The notes: generated by a model not told the origin, from the sequence alone. DNA of 64,000 nt from JAMHWF01 sp035911095 (GCA_035911095.1 JAMHWF010000118.1:76072-140071), one strand, 5' to 3'. Counted from the stretch's first letter, positions 8,401-17,486 are shown. Made by a program: numbers and translations.

Positions 8401-9288
8401 TCAGGCGCCGACGATCCAGCCTTCCAGCGGGTCGATTGCTGCCGGCAGGCCGTGGCCGGGTTGCGTCGAGGCCCAGGCCGCCTGGACCAGGCACAGCACC
8501 GCGTCGAGCCGGTCGCCGCTGGCGTCGGCGACGAGCGCCTCGCGCTGCCCGGCGTCGAGGCGCAGGCGCGGGCAGGCGCTGCCGGCGCCATCACCGCCCG
8601 GGCCGCCGCCGAGGGTCGGGCGGTTCGCGTCGCCGGCCTCGAGCGCGGCGACAAGCTCGCGCCGCGCCGCCTCGCGCGCCGGCGTCTGCTTCGCCCGCTC
8701 GTCGCTCTTGTAGGAACGCGTGCCGATCAGCCGCCGCGCCAGCAGCCCCGGGTAGCCCTCGAGCGCGACGCGCTGCCGGTCGCCCGCATACAGCCCCGGC
8801 AGGTGGACGCCGGCCTCCAGCAGCAGGGGCGCGCCGGCATGCAGCATCAGGGCCACCGGCGGGTTGACCCATTTCATCGACGGGCTGGAGCCGGCCGGCC
8901 CGTCGCAGGCGCGGTGTGCGAACTTGGCTCCCGCCGGCCGCGCGGCGCAGAACGCGGCGAAGGTCGCGCGGATCTCGGGGCGCGACAGCGTCGCGTAGTG
9001 GCGGATCAGCGCCGCCCACTCGAGCGGCCAGCCGAGCGCCTCGACCAGCTCGCGCGGCAGGCCGAACGGCAGGTCGAAGGCGCCCAGCCAGGCGCCGGGC
9101 GCCCGGAGCCAGGCGCCGAAGCCGTCGAGGGTTTCGTGCGTCTGCCAGCCGACGAGGCGGAGCGCCGCAGCAGCGCCTGCCTCCCGGTGCCCGAGCGCCA
9201 TGACGATCGGCTTGCGGCGCGAAGGCGCGCTGCTGAAGTCGACGCCGACGAGCCAGGGCGCCGGTGCCACGACCGCCAAGGCGCTCAC
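8401..9288 (-). CDS. DUF429 domain-containing protein
   Basis: Predicted RNase-H-like-fold protein of 295 residues. It opens with the acidic strand VGVDFSSAPSRRKP. FDLPFGLP follows near residue 95, and a C-terminal ASGDRLDAVLCLVQAAWA helix carries the Asp residues expected of this fold. DUF429 members are usually annotated as predicted nucleases, without clear biochemistry. The GTG start overlaps the EamA transporter stop as GTGA, so coupling is likely. A much longer reading of the same frame runs antisense-like through the transporter and was discarded. Confidence 0.75.
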   Translation of the reverse strand: MSALAVVAPAPWLVGVDFSSAPSRRKPIVMALGHREAGAAAALRLVGWQTHETLDGFGAWLRAPGAWLGAFDLPFGLPRELVEALGWPLEWAALIRHYATLSRPEIRATFAAFCAARPAGAKFAHRACDGPAGSSPSMKWVNPPVALMLHAGAPLLLEAGVHLPGLYAGDRQRVALEGYPGLLARRLIGTRSYKSDERAKQTPAREAARRELVAALEAGDANRPTLGGGPGGDGAGSACPRLRLDAGQREALVADASGDRLDAVLCLVQAAWASTQPGHGLPAAIDPLEGWIVGA

Positions 9289-10199
9289 GCCCAGCCGAGG
9301 GCGACCACGCCCAGCGCGATGCACGCCGCCCCGAGCAGGCGGCTGGTGCGATCGCCCTCGCCGAGCAGGCGCCCGCCGAGCAGCGCGGCGAACAGCATCG
9401 ACACCTCGCGCGCCGGCGCCACCAGCGACAGCGGCGCGAGCTGCATCGCGTAGAGCACCAGCACGTAAGCCATCGGGCTCATCACCGCCACCGCCAGCGC
9501 ATGCCGCCACTGCGCGCGCCAGGCGAGGCGGGTGGCCGCCGGGTCGCGCACCGCGGCCGGCAGCGAGAACGGGATGCGGCAGAGGTTGCCGAGGTAGTCG
9601 ACGAGGATCGGCGACATCAGCATCACCTTCACCGCGTAGCCGTCGATCACGGTGTAGGTGGCGATGCCGATGCCGGTGGCGGCGCCGTAGCCGATGCCGG
9701 TGAGCACGCGCGAGCGCGCGGCGCCGCCGGCTCCGGCCGGCGCCCCCTGCCCCCGCGTGCCGCGCAGCAGCCGCCACAGCGCCGGCCCGCCGGCGATCAG
9801 GAAGACGCCGCCCGTCACCGCCAGCACGCCGCCGACGCCGAGCGCCGACATCGACTCGCCGAGCAGCCCCACCGCCACCGCCGCCGTCAGCAGCGGCCCG
9901 GTGCCGCGCGCCACCGGGTAGACCACCGTCAGGTCGGCCAGCCGGTAGCCGCGCAGCAGGGTGCGGAAGTAGACGACGTGCGCCGCCCCGCTCGCGACGA
10001 CCAGCGCCCACTCGGGCCAGCCCCAATGCGGCAGGTCGCGCCACGCGAACCACAGCCCGACCGGCGCCCAGACGACGACGATCATCAGCGCCACCAGCAG
10101 GATGAAGGGCTGACCGCCGCCCGCCCGCTTGGCGACGAGGTTCCAGCCCGCATGCAGCAGCGCGGCGGCGAGGACGAGGATCAGCGCGAGGGTGGGCAC
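9285..10199 (-). CDS. EamA/DMT-family transporter
   Basis: Inner-membrane protein of 304 residues with about ten hydrophobic helices in two repeated EamA halves. The first half has LLHAGWNLVAKRA near residue 15 and VYPVARGTGPLL near 96; the second has LAPLSLVAPAREVSMLFAALLGG near 270. Family members export metabolites, amino acids or drugs, so the substrate cannot be named. The GTG start follows an AGGxxG-like stretch weakly. It heads a tight minus-strand run with DUF429, YkvA and the thermonuclease. Confidence 0.85.
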   Translation of the reverse strand: MPTLALILVLAAALLHAGWNLVAKRAGGGQPFILLVALMIVVVWAPVGLWFAWRDLPHWGWPEWALVVASGAAHVVYFRTLLRGYRLADLTVVYPVARGTGPLLTAAVAVGLLGESMSALGVGGVLAVTGGVFLIAGGPALWRLLRGTRGQGAPAGAGGAARSRVLTGIGYGAATGIGIATYTVIDGYAVKVMLMSPILVDYLGNLCRIPFSLPAAVRDPAATRLAWRAQWRHALAVAVMSPMAYVLVLYAMQLAPLSLVAPAREVSMLFAALLGGRLLGEGDRTSRLLGAACIALGVVALGWA

Positions 10200-10274
10200 G
10201 GAGAGCGCGACCCTAACCCAGGCGGCGCACCGGGCGCTCGCCGGGGCACGAGAGACCCGGCGGCGACCGGCCTC

Positions 10275-11045
10275 TCAGCGTTCGTAGGACACCAGCGCCC
10301 AGCGCGTCCGCCTGACCTCGCCGTCGACCGTGATCACGCCGGTCTCGAGCACGCAGGGGAAGATGCCGGGCACCAGGTAGCAGGTCCACTCGATGGTGCC
10401 GGGGCTGCCGCGCGACTGGGTCTTCACGTACACCGGCGTCGCCTTGTAGCGACCTGCGGGCACTTCGACCTCTTCCTCCGGCAGGTACTCGACCTGGCCC
10501 TGGGCGTCGCCAGCGCCCCACCAGTCGTCACCGTCGATCAGGCGGCGCACGCCCGCAACGTTGACCACTCGCTGGCTGAACTTGCGGCCGGCCTCGAGCG
10601 GGTACTGGAAGGTGGGCAGCTCGTACTCGAGCCGCATCGAGTAGCGGTAGCCCTTGATGGGATGAATGCGGCGGATCTGCTCGACCTCGCCGGCCCGGTC
10701 GACGATCCAGTCCTGCGAGTCGATCCGCCGGCCGGCCTCGCTGACCGCGAAGTGCAGCTCGTAGCCGTCCGACAGCACGTCGGTCACCTCGGCGCGCAGG
10801 CTGCGCTCGGTCTGGCCGCCGTCGACCAGGTCCCAGTCGAGCACCCGGCGCCCGATCTCGCTCGTGCCCGCGCCCACGAGTTCCCAGCGCGAGCCGCGGC
10901 GCAGCGCCCCCCGCTGCTCGACGGCGACCGCGGTCGCCTCGGGCGTCGCCGTCGCGCCGGGTGACGCGGACCCGTCCTGCGGGGTCTGGGCGCAGCCGGC
11001 CGCGAGGGCTGCGAGGCCGCACATGCACAGGCTTCTGCTCGACAT
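10275..11045 (-). CDS. Hypothetical lipoprotein
   Basis: Predicted lipoprotein of 256 residues; the signal peptide ends in the lipobox AAGC at about residues 15-18. The mature protein is rich in beta-strand patterns with paired aromatic residues (WELVG, YELHF, YRYSMRLEYELP, WTCYLVPGIFP). This resembles lipoproteins of DUF3108-type beta folds, though no family could be assigned with confidence. The second in-frame Met was taken as start because it gives a clean signal peptide. It is monocistronic by spacing, with 75 bases to the transporter downstream. Confidence 0.65.
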   Translation of the reverse strand: MSSRSLCMCGLAALAAGCAQTPQDGSASPGATATPEATAVAVEQRGALRRGSRWELVGAGTSEIGRRVLDWDLVDGGQTERSLRAEVTDVLSDGYELHFAVSEAGRRIDSQDWIVDRAGEVEQIRRIHPIKGYRYSMRLEYELPTFQYPLEAGRKFSQRVVNVAGVRRLIDGDDWWGAGDAQGQVEYLPEEEVEVPAGRYKATPVYVKTQSRGSPGTIEWTCYLVPGIFPCVLETGVITVDGEVRRTRWALVSYER

Positions 11046-11157
11046 CGACGCCTCCAGCGCGATCGCGCCGTGGGCGCGGGGGGCGGATGATGGCAAACGC
11101 GCCGCCCGCCCGTCGCGGGCGGAATCCCCAAGCGGGCGGACGACGCGGGCTGGCGGA

Positions 11158-11625
11158 CTACTCGGCCGGGATCTCGGGCTCGACCAGCCGGCCCAGCTGC
11201 AGCAGCGATTCCTGCCAGCCCAGCACGCACTGCTCGGCGGGGATGACGGCCGGGATGCCGGCCTGCTCGACCTGCAACTCGGTGCCGCAGGAGACGGCCT
11301 TCAGCACGACCGTCGTGACCATCTCACCGGGCAGGTTCGGATCGTCGAACACGTCGGTGTAGCGCAGCCGCTCGCCCGGCACGAGTTCGAGATAGGCGCC
11401 ACCGAAGGCATGCGACTGGCCGTTCGAGAAGTTGGTGAACGACATGCGGAAGCGGCCGCCGACCTTGACGTCCATCTCGTGCACCTGGCAGGTGAAGCCG
11501 TAGGGCGGCAGCCACTTGGCCATCGCCTCGGGTTCGGTAAAGGCGCGGTAGACGCGCTCGGGCGGGGCGCGCAGCACGCGGTGCAGGCGGACGGTGTTTG
11601 GGACGGCGTTGGATTCGGGTGTCAT
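11158..11625 (-). CDS. SRPBCC family protein (AHSA1-type)
   Basis: Small ligand-binding START-like protein of 155 residues. The N-terminal strand and helix read RVLRAPPERVYRAFTEPEAMAKW, which is typical of the AHSA1/activator-of-Hsp90-like subgroup. FRMSFTNF and GERLRYTDVF follow, and the C-terminal helix contains LGWQESLLQLGRLVE. The ATG at 11625 has a GGAG five bases upstream on the minus strand. Many members are of unknown ligand and are often next to ArsR regulators, which is not so here. Function unassigned beyond fold. Confidence 0.85.
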   Translation of the reverse strand: MTPESNAVPNTVRLHRVLRAPPERVYRAFTEPEAMAKWLPPYGFTCQVHEMDVKVGGRFRMSFTNFSNGQSHAFGGAYLELVPGERLRYTDVFDDPNLPGEMVTTVVLKAVSCGTELQVEQAGIPAVIPAEQCVLGWQESLLQLGRLVEPEIPAE

Positions 11626-11767
11626 CTGGGACTCCAGGGAATGTGTGTCGAGGAAGGCCCTCGTACCGCTTCGACGATCGGCGCGGGCCGGGATCGACAG
11701 CGGCCGGCAAGGTCCATCGCCGGCGCCGGAGCCTTCCGCGCTCCATGCCACCGGCCGGCCGGGGCCG

Positions 11768-12997
11768 CTAGCGCCGGCGGCGGCGACGTGGGGGCGCCTC
11801 GGCGAAGACCATCTCGCCCAGCGCCTCCAGCGCGGCGAAGGGGTCGACCGCCGGCGCGTCGTGCAGGCGCACCTGCCGCAGCCAGGCCTTCAGCGCGCGC
11901 GGGTCGCGAAAGGCCTCGATATCCCGCCGCATGTCGGCGGCGTGCTGCTTCAGCAGCGCGAGGTCGGACTGCAGCGCGATGCGCAGCGCATCGGGCGTCG
12001 GCACGCCGCCGCGGCGGCTCGGCAGGTCCTGCGTCAGCGGCCCGGTCAGCTCGCGCAGCTCGGCATCGAGCGTGTCGGCCTGCTCCTTCAGCACAGCGAT
12101 GTAGTGACGCAGCTGCACCTCGCCGACGCCGGCCAGGCGCTGGGCGTCGATCTGCGTGGACTCGGCCTGGATCTCGAGCAGCTGCAGCAGGTCCTGCCGC
12201 TCGTAGGCCTGGTTGGCGCGCTGCATCAGCGCCGTCTTGCGCTCGCGCTCGGCCGGGTCGGGCTCGCGGTCGGGGTGCAGCGCGCTGGCGAGCTTGCGGT
12301 AGACGTCGCGCATCGACTGCGTCGCCGCCTGCGCCTGGGCCGCCTCGCGGGCCTGGCGGGCGGCGGCCCTGGCGTTGCGCGGCGGCGGGGGCGGCGCAGG
12401 CGTGGGCTCGTCCCCGCCTTCGTCTTCCGCGCCGTGCTTGCCGTCGGCCCGGCGCAGCCGCTCGTGGAGCGCCTCCAGCACCTCGTCGGGCGACGAGGCC
12501 GCCTCCAGCTCGTCGAGGCGCTCGCCGAACATCTCCTCGGCCATGGCCTTGAGGAGCTCGGCGTCCTCCTGCTTCGACTCGGCATGGCTGCGCTCGGCAT
12601 GCTTGTCGTGCGAGGCCAGCACCTGCTCGTCGTCGGCGCGCGACAGCATTTCCTCGGCGATGTCGACGATCACGGCGGCGAGCTTGTCGCGCTCGCGCCG
12701 GGTGAGCCCCGGGCCGTCGTGGGCGGCGTCGAGCACCTGCAGCAGCGCGCGCCGCTGCTCGTCGAGCCGGCGCTGCAGCGGCTCCATCTGCTGCGCCACC
12801 TGGGCGCGGAACTGCGGCAGGTACGCCTCCCACTCGGCGAGCAGCCGGCGCTGGCCCTCGATGCGGGCGATCAGGCGGTTGAACTGCTTCTGGGCGGGCG
12901 AGAGCGGACGGCTGGTCGGCTTGATGCGAACCGGGACCGGGGCGGCGGGCTCTGGCGGCGGCTCCGGCTCGTCGTCGAAAAGGGGGGACTGCTTCAT
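11768..12997 (-). CDS. J-domain (DnaJ-like) protein
   Basis: Protein of 409 residues with a coiled-coil-rich N-terminal half (residues about 30-190, repeated Glu/Arg/Leu/Gln heptads). A Pro-rich hinge lies near 205, and a J-domain-like segment near 240 has helix II YRKLASALHPDRE with the HPD tripeptide needed to stimulate Hsp70 ATPase. The C-terminus ends in an Arg run. It is a type III J protein (no Gly/Phe or zinc region), so it probably recruits DnaK to a particular client that is not known. The ATG at 12997 was chosen because the extra upstream residues are unlike the family. Confidence 0.72.
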   Translation of the reverse strand: MKQSPLFDDEPEPPPEPAAPVPVRIKPTSRPLSPAQKQFNRLIARIEGQRRLLAEWEAYLPQFRAQVAQQMEPLQRRLDEQRRALLQVLDAAHDGPGLTRRERDKLAAVIVDIAEEMLSRADDEQVLASHDKHAERSHAESKQEDAELLKAMAEEMFGERLDELEAASSPDEVLEALHERLRRADGKHGAEDEGGDEPTPAPPPPPRNARAAARQAREAAQAQAATQSMRDVYRKLASALHPDREPDPAERERKTALMQRANQAYERQDLLQLLEIQAESTQIDAQRLAGVGEVQLRHYIAVLKEQADTLDAELRELTGPLTQDLPSRRGGVPTPDALRIALQSDLALLKQHAADMRRDIEAFRDPRALKAWLRQVRLHDAPAVDPFAALEALGEMVFAEAPPRRRRRR

Positions 12998-13099
12998 CGG
13001 CTGGGTTGTACCCGAGTCTGCGGCCGGGCTCCGGGCCTGCGGCGAACCGGTCCATGCGGCGGCGGCCAAGCGTGGCCTCGGCGTGCCGGCCGGTCGCCG

Positions 13100-13414
13100 T
13101 CAGCCTGTGTCGCGCCCTGTGTCGCGCCGGTAGCTGCGCTCGCGCTGGTGACGCACGGCCAGCACGACGAGCAGCCCGAGCGCCGGCAGGTGACGGTAGA
13201 GCGCGAGGTAGCCGCGGGCCCCCTCGCCTATCACCAGCTCGCGCAGGTGGCCTCGAAGGCGACGGCCAATGTCGGGGTGATCGGCCAACAGGCGCAGCGC
13301 CGCCATGACGTCGGCCACGGCGGACGGTGCATCCGCGGCGCCATGGTCGACGAGGTGATCGACGATGCGATCGAAATCGTCCAGGACGCCGGGCGCGAGT
13401 TCGACGCGCGGCAC
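13100..13414 (-). CDS. RelE/ParE family toxin
   Basis: Toxin-like protein of 104 residues with the ParE layout: helical N-terminus (LDDFDRIVDHLVDHG), LRLLADHPDIGRRLRG, then strands (RELVIGEGARGYLALYRH, LVVLAVRHQRERSY). ParE toxins poison DNA gyrase, while RelE members cut mRNA on ribosomes; the sequence cannot separate these. The GTG start lies 41 bases after the stop of an upstream ribbon-helix-helix antitoxin gene, the usual antitoxin-first order. Confidence 0.85.
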   Translation of the reverse strand: MPRVELAPGVLDDFDRIVDHLVDHGAADAPSAVADVMAALRLLADHPDIGRRLRGHLRELVIGEGARGYLALYRHLPALGLLVVLAVRHQRERSYRRDTGRDTG

Positions 13415-13455
13415 AGGTCCCTCCCCGGGTTACGGGTCTCGAGTGTCCGGCTGTC

Positions 13456-13740
13456 TCAGCGACCGAGCGGACGCGCCTTCGGCCGCGCGGGGCGCTCCCC
13501 GCGGGCACGCCCGAGGGCATAGGCCGTTGCGTCCTCCAGCGATACCGCTTGCGTCGTGCGGGCGAATTCGGCGAAACGCTCCTCGGCCAGGCGCTGCAGT
13601 TCGTCGTCGAACTCCGCCTGGCTCACGGCCTCGGCGACCGCGTCGAGGATGAAGGAGTGCGGTGTCTTGCCCACGCGCTCGGCACTCGCGGCGAGCCGGC
13701 GGCGAAGGTCATCGTCGAGGCGGATCGTGGTGGTCGACAT
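13456..13740 (-). CDS. Ribbon-helix-helix antitoxin (ParD/CopG-like)
   Basis: Antitoxin of 94 residues. Its N-terminus TTTIRLDDDLRRRLAASAERVGKTPHSF is a ribbon-helix-helix DNA-binding fold: a strand for operator contact and two helices for dimerisation. The C-terminal half is the likely toxin-binding tail. The ATG at 13740 was chosen over an upstream Met because the strand must lie at the extreme N-terminus. A palindrome 26 bases upstream of the start is its likely operator. Together with the toxin gene it forms a complete type II module. Confidence 0.87.
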   Translation of the reverse strand: MSTTTIRLDDDLRRRLAASAERVGKTPHSFILDAVAEAVSQAEFDDELQRLAEERFAEFARTTQAVSLEDATAYALGRARGERPARPKARPLGR

Positions 13741-13765
13741 GGCGTTCTCCGGCTGCGCCCGCAAT

Positions 13766-13783
13766 GTAGCACTTTGGTGCTAC
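13766..13783 (-). promoter_or_regulatory. Operator palindrome of toxin-antitoxin operon
   Basis: Perfect 7-bp arms GTAGCAC / GTGCTAC flank a TTTG spacer. On the minus strand a TACATT box (13763-13768), a fair -10 element, overlaps one arm. Repressor binding here would occlude the promoter, fitting autoregulation by the ribbon-helix-helix antitoxin. Confidence 0.6.
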
Positions 13784-13862
13784 TTAGAACGCGCCGCTGC
13801 CCTGACGACGCGCCGGGAGCTGCCGTGTCAGCGGGCGCAGCTTGAGCGGGGGCTCCGACGGA

Positions 13863-16235
13863 TCAGAACCCCAGCCGCCACCTCACCCCCACCAGCCACG
13901 CCCGCGGCATCCCGGTCTCGAAGAACCGCCCGTTCCCCTCGTTGACGATCACGCTGCCGGCGTAGGTGCGGTCGAACACGTTGTCCAGCCGCGCCAGGAA
14001 CTCCAGCCGCTGCGTTTCCGACAGTTGCAGCACCTGCCGCGCCCGCAGCCCGAACAGCGCGTAGCCGCCGGCGGAGTCGGTGTTGCGGTCGTTCACCGCC
14101 GTCCTCCCCTGTGCCCGCCACTCGGCCGCCAGCTCGGTGTTGCCGCTGCCGCCCGGGCGCCAGGCCACTTCCGCATAGGCCGATCGCGGCGAGGTGCCGG
14201 CGATGCGGTTGCCCGCGGGCACCACCGCCCGGTTCTGCGGGTTGGCCGCGTTGCAGGGCGCGCCGGTGCAGGTGAGGAAGTCCTGGTCGTACTGGGCCGA
14301 GAGCACGGTCAGCGCCAGCGCGGTGCGCCACTCGCGCGTCGGCTCCCAGGCCAGGCCCAACTCGGCGCCGCGGCGCGTGGTGCGGCCGACGTTCTGGAAG
14401 CTGCTGCGCCCGCCGGCGTTGGTCGCGACGCCGATCTCGTCGCTGGTGCGGGCGTTGAACACCGCCGCGTCGAGCAGCAGGTTGAGGCCCTCGGGCCGCC
14501 ACTTGGCGCCCAGCTCGAACTGGGTGCTGGTCTGCGCGCGCAGGCCGCCGTTGAAGCCGGCGCCGCCGTCGGGCCGGTAGGCCAGCTCGGCGAAGGTCGG
14601 CGACTCGAAGCCGCGGCCGGCGCTCAGGTAGACGTTGAGCGCCGGGCTGGCGCGCCACTGGATCGCCGCGACCGGGTTGGTGTAGCGGTAGTCGAGGCTG
14701 CCCGAGTCGTCGCCGTTCAGGCCGACGATGTATTCGTCGCGGCTCTCGAAGTCGACCGTGCCGTGACGCACGCCGAGCGTCGCGACCCAGCGCGGCGCGA
14801 GCTCGACCTCGCCCTGGGCGTAGACGTCCTTGGTGTCGACCACGTTGCGCTCGTCGCGCCGCAGGCGCCCGGTCACGCCGATCGCCGTGGGGGCGGCCGG
14901 GTCGCCGACGAAGTTCTCGTAGCCGCGCCGGTCTTCGGCGCTGCGCTCGTAGGCGGCGCCGGCGACGAACTGCAGGCCGCGCTCGCCGGGCAGCGTCCAG
15001 CGCCAGACGAGGCGCCCGTCCAGCCCCGCATAGTCGCGGTCGAAGTCGATCACGCCGCCGGGCTGGCGCTCGGTGTTCGGCGGCGGGTTCGGGTTGTTCT
15101 GGGTCGCGATGGGGATGGCCTGCCATTGCGTCACCGAGCGCTGGCCGTAGTAGGCGGTGAGCTGGCTCTCGGCCAGCGCCCTGCCCTCGGCGCCGAAGCG
15201 GTGCCGCCAGTGGGCGCCGATCTGGTCCTGCTTCACCGTCTTGCGGGTGTCGAAGCGCCCCGGCTGGCCGGGGGTGTCGCCGGGCAGCGCGACGCTCGCC
15301 GTCTGCCGGGCGTCGGTCGAGAACTGCGCCCGCGTCAGGCCGAGCGGGTCGTCGGCCGGCTGCTCGATGTGGTTGAAGGCGACGACGAGGGTGTCGCGCT
15401 CGCCCGTCCAGCCCAGGCGCACGTTGCCCAGCGTGCGGCGCGCCTCGCTCTGCGGGCGGAAGCCGTCGGTCTCGAAGCGGCCGACCGAGGCGCGGATGTC
15501 GAAGCCGGTACCTGGTTTGCCGTCGGCCCCGGGGTCGTGGAACGGCGCCTCGACGCTGAGGCGGCCCTGCCAGGTGCCGAAGCGCCCGGCGTCCACCGCC
15601 AGCTCGGCCGCGCGCTCGCGCACCGGCCGGCTGTAGAGCGCGATCACGCCGCCCGAGCTGTTGCCGTAGAGCGCGCTGAAGGGCCCGCGCAGCACCTCCA
15701 CCCGCTGCGCGCCGGCGAGGTCGAAGTGGGCCACCTGGCCCTGCCCGTCCGGCATCGTCGCCGGGATGCCGTCGCTGTAGAGCCGCAGGCCGCGCACGCC
15801 GAAGCTCGAGCGCGCGCCGAAGCCGCGCGAGCTGATCTGCAGGTCCTGCGCGTAATTGCTGCGGTTGTTCACCGTCAGGCCCGGCACGCGGCTCATCGAC
15901 TCCGACAGGTTGACCATCAGGCCGCCGCTGCGCAGCGACTCTTCGTCGACGACGTCGATCGCGTAGGGCGCGTCGAACGCGCGCTGCTCGACGCCGCTGC
16001 CGGTGATGACGACCGGCTGCAGGCGCTGGGCCCCGGCGGTGCCCGCTTCGCCCGCAGACTGGGCGGCAGCTGGCAGTGCGGCGGCGAGCGCGCCCGCAAC
16101 GCCCAGAACCCGAATCACGCCGCAGGCGAGCGGCGTGGGCGGGGGGACGGCGGGCAGGCGATCGACACCCGGGCGGCGCCGGGCACGGGAGCGAAGCAGG
16201 GCCTTGCGGCGGGAGGGGTCGGTGTTCGTGTTCAT
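13863..16235 (-). CDS. TonB-dependent receptor
   Basis: Outer-membrane receptor of 790 residues for uptake of a ferric chelate or similar ligand, powered by TonB. After a signal peptide ending near AAAQS, a TonB-box-like QPVVITGSG lies near residue 76. The plug domain contains SMSRVPGLTV, SSRGFGARS and RGLRLYSDGIPAT; VEVLRGPFSALYGNSSGG marks its end. The C-terminus ends in RWRLGF, with the terminal Phe needed for barrel insertion. The ATG at 16235 starts a long basic N-region; translation from upstream codons is less likely. Ligand is unknown; plug motifs are of the siderophore/iron-complex class. Confidence 0.92.
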   Translation of the reverse strand: MNTNTDPSRRKALLRSRARRRPGVDRLPAVPPPTPLACGVIRVLGVAGALAAALPAAAQSAGEAGTAGAQRLQPVVITGSGVEQRAFDAPYAIDVVDEESLRSGGLMVNLSESMSRVPGLTVNNRSNYAQDLQISSRGFGARSSFGVRGLRLYSDGIPATMPDGQGQVAHFDLAGAQRVEVLRGPFSALYGNSSGGVIALYSRPVRERAAELAVDAGRFGTWQGRLSVEAPFHDPGADGKPGTGFDIRASVGRFETDGFRPQSEARRTLGNVRLGWTGERDTLVVAFNHIEQPADDPLGLTRAQFSTDARQTASVALPGDTPGQPGRFDTRKTVKQDQIGAHWRHRFGAEGRALAESQLTAYYGQRSVTQWQAIPIATQNNPNPPPNTERQPGGVIDFDRDYAGLDGRLVWRWTLPGERGLQFVAGAAYERSAEDRRGYENFVGDPAAPTAIGVTGRLRRDERNVVDTKDVYAQGEVELAPRWVATLGVRHGTVDFESRDEYIVGLNGDDSGSLDYRYTNPVAAIQWRASPALNVYLSAGRGFESPTFAELAYRPDGGAGFNGGLRAQTSTQFELGAKWRPEGLNLLLDAAVFNARTSDEIGVATNAGGRSSFQNVGRTTRRGAELGLAWEPTREWRTALALTVLSAQYDQDFLTCTGAPCNAANPQNRAVVPAGNRIAGTSPRSAYAEVAWRPGGSGNTELAAEWRAQGRTAVNDRNTDSAGGYALFGLRARQVLQLSETQRLEFLARLDNVFDRTYAGSVIVNEGNGRFFETGMPRAWLVGVRWRLGF

Positions 16236-16535
16236 GTCGCGGATCGTTCGCGCGGCGGCTTCGGCGCCGCGCCTCGGGTTCGGGTCGGGTTCGGGCTGCG
16301 CACCCCGGTGATGAGCCTGCCGGCGCCGCCCAAAAAGGCGAAGCCGCGCGGCGGGCGACTGAAAGGTCGTCCACGGCGCGGCACCGCGTGCATTGGAGTC
16401 GCCGGGCGCGGTGCGGCCTAGCCCAGGCAAACCCCGGGTTCCGCCCCCTGGCGGGCGCCGACGGGATGCATTCCTGTCACTCGGCGGGCGTCACTCCCGG
16501 TCGCCATGCCCGCCTCGGGGTGGCGCAGCGAGCGG
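16236..16535 (-). other. 300-base gap upstream of TonB-dependent receptor
   Basis: No gene is supported here. The stretch holds short direct repeats of CGGGT/TCGGGT type near 16275-16295 and several GC hairpins. It was read on both strands for cobalamin and TPP riboswitch signatures and for a Fur-like AT palindrome; none was convincing. It must contain the receptor's leader and promoter. Confidence 0.4.
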
Positions 16536-16877
16536 CTACAGCAGCGCCAGCACCTTCTCCGCCGGCCGGCAGAGCGCGGTGCCCTTGGGCGTGACGACGA
16601 TCGGCCGGTTGATCAGGATCGGATGGGCCCGCATCGCCGCGAGCAGGCGCTCGTCGTCGGCGTCGGCCAGGCCGAGCTCGTCGTGGAGCGCCTCCTTGCT
16701 GCGCAGCAGCGCGCGCAGCGGCTCGCCGGTCGCGCGCGCCAGCGCCTGCAGGGTCGCGGCGCCGGGCGGCGTCTTAAGGTATTCGATCACCTGCGGCTGC
16801 AGGCCGCGCTCGGTGAGCAGCGCCAGCACCTGGCGCGAAGTGCCGCAGCGGGGGTTGTGGTAGATCGTGACAGTCAT
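16536..16877 (-). CDS. arsC: ArsC family arsenate reductase (glutaredoxin type)
   Basis: Reduces arsenate to arsenite using glutathione and glutaredoxin, in the cytoplasm. The 113-residue protein has the H-x3-C-x3-R catalytic motif at the N-terminus (HNPRCGTSR, Cys about 11). Later elements ILINRPIVVTPKG near residue 84 hold the conserved Arg that contacts arsenate. Length is slightly shorter than E. coli ArsC (141), as in the YffB/chromosomal group. No arsR or arsB lies alongside, so a general thiol-redox role is possible. Confidence 0.85.
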   Translation of the reverse strand: MTVTIYHNPRCGTSRQVLALLTERGLQPQVIEYLKTPPGAATLQALARATGEPLRALLRSKEALHDELGLADADDERLLAAMRAHPILINRPIVVTPKGTALCRPAEKVLALL

Positions 16878-16993
16878 CGTCGCAGGCCTCGTGCGGGGCG
16901 GCATCCGGTGGTGGATCGGGCCGCATCATCGCCTGCCGGCGGGGACGGGAGGACGGGCGGGCCGCCTCGCCTTCGCGCGCTGCGCGAGCCGGG

Positions 16994-17422
16994 TCAGTTG
17001 GGCGCCTGCGCCTCGACCTTGATCGACGCGAACCACGCCGCCAGGTTGTCGATGTCGGCGTCGGAAAGCGGCTTGGCCATCACCGACATCACCGCGTGCT
17101 GGCGCTGGCCACCGCGGTAGGCGCGCAGCTGGGCCGCGAGGTACAGGTCGGGCTGACCGGCGAGGTGGGGCGCGTCCGGCGCCGTCGACAGGCCGAGCGG
17201 CCCGTGGCAGACGCTGCAGGCCTGCGCCTTGGCGCGCCCCGCGGCGGCGTCGGCCGCGGCGACCGGCGCGGCCGCTGCTGCGAGCAGCACGCCGGCCAGC
17301 AGCAGACGGCTCGTCGAGAACGCCTGCCCCTTCGGTCGGGGCCGAACACCGGCCGCGCGGTCGGGCGCCGCCGGCGCGACGAACTGGGATGCTTCCTGGG
17401 CGGAAATCGGCGATGGCGTCAT
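16994..17422 (-). CDS. c-type cytochrome (class I)
   Basis: Single-heme cytochrome c of 142 residues. It begins with a polar region of about 45 residues ahead of a hydrophobic export segment (LLLAGVLLAAAAAPVAAA). The heme motif CSVCHG follows near residue 73, and a Met ligand lies in AVMSVMAKPL. The protein is periplasmic. It lies 64 bases downstream of a PQQ-type sugar dehydrogenase gene on the same strand, so it is a plausible electron acceptor for that enzyme. The long pre-signal region is odd; a start nearer the hydrophobic segment is possible, but no nearer Met was seen. Confidence 0.85.
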   Translation of the reverse strand: MTPSPISAQEASQFVAPAAPDRAAGVRPRPKGQAFSTSRLLLAGVLLAAAAAPVAAADAAAGRAKAQACSVCHGPLGLSTAPDAPHLAGQPDLYLAAQLRAYRGGQRQHAVMSVMAKPLSDADIDNLAAWFASIKVEAQAPN

Positions 17423-17486
17423 GAGGCAGTCCTGCGGATCCGGCCGGGCCGGCGCGGGGACCTCCGGCCCCCGCGCCCGGCGGCGC

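Noticed and set aside
13842..16421. Long plus-strand open frame opposite the TonB-dependent receptor
   Set aside because: Antisense shadow in GC-rich DNA; the receptor on the minus strand has plug motifs, signal peptide and terminal Phe.
16236..16535. Possible riboswitch before the TonB-dependent receptor
   Set aside because: Cobalamin and TPP core motifs were looked for on the minus strand and not found.
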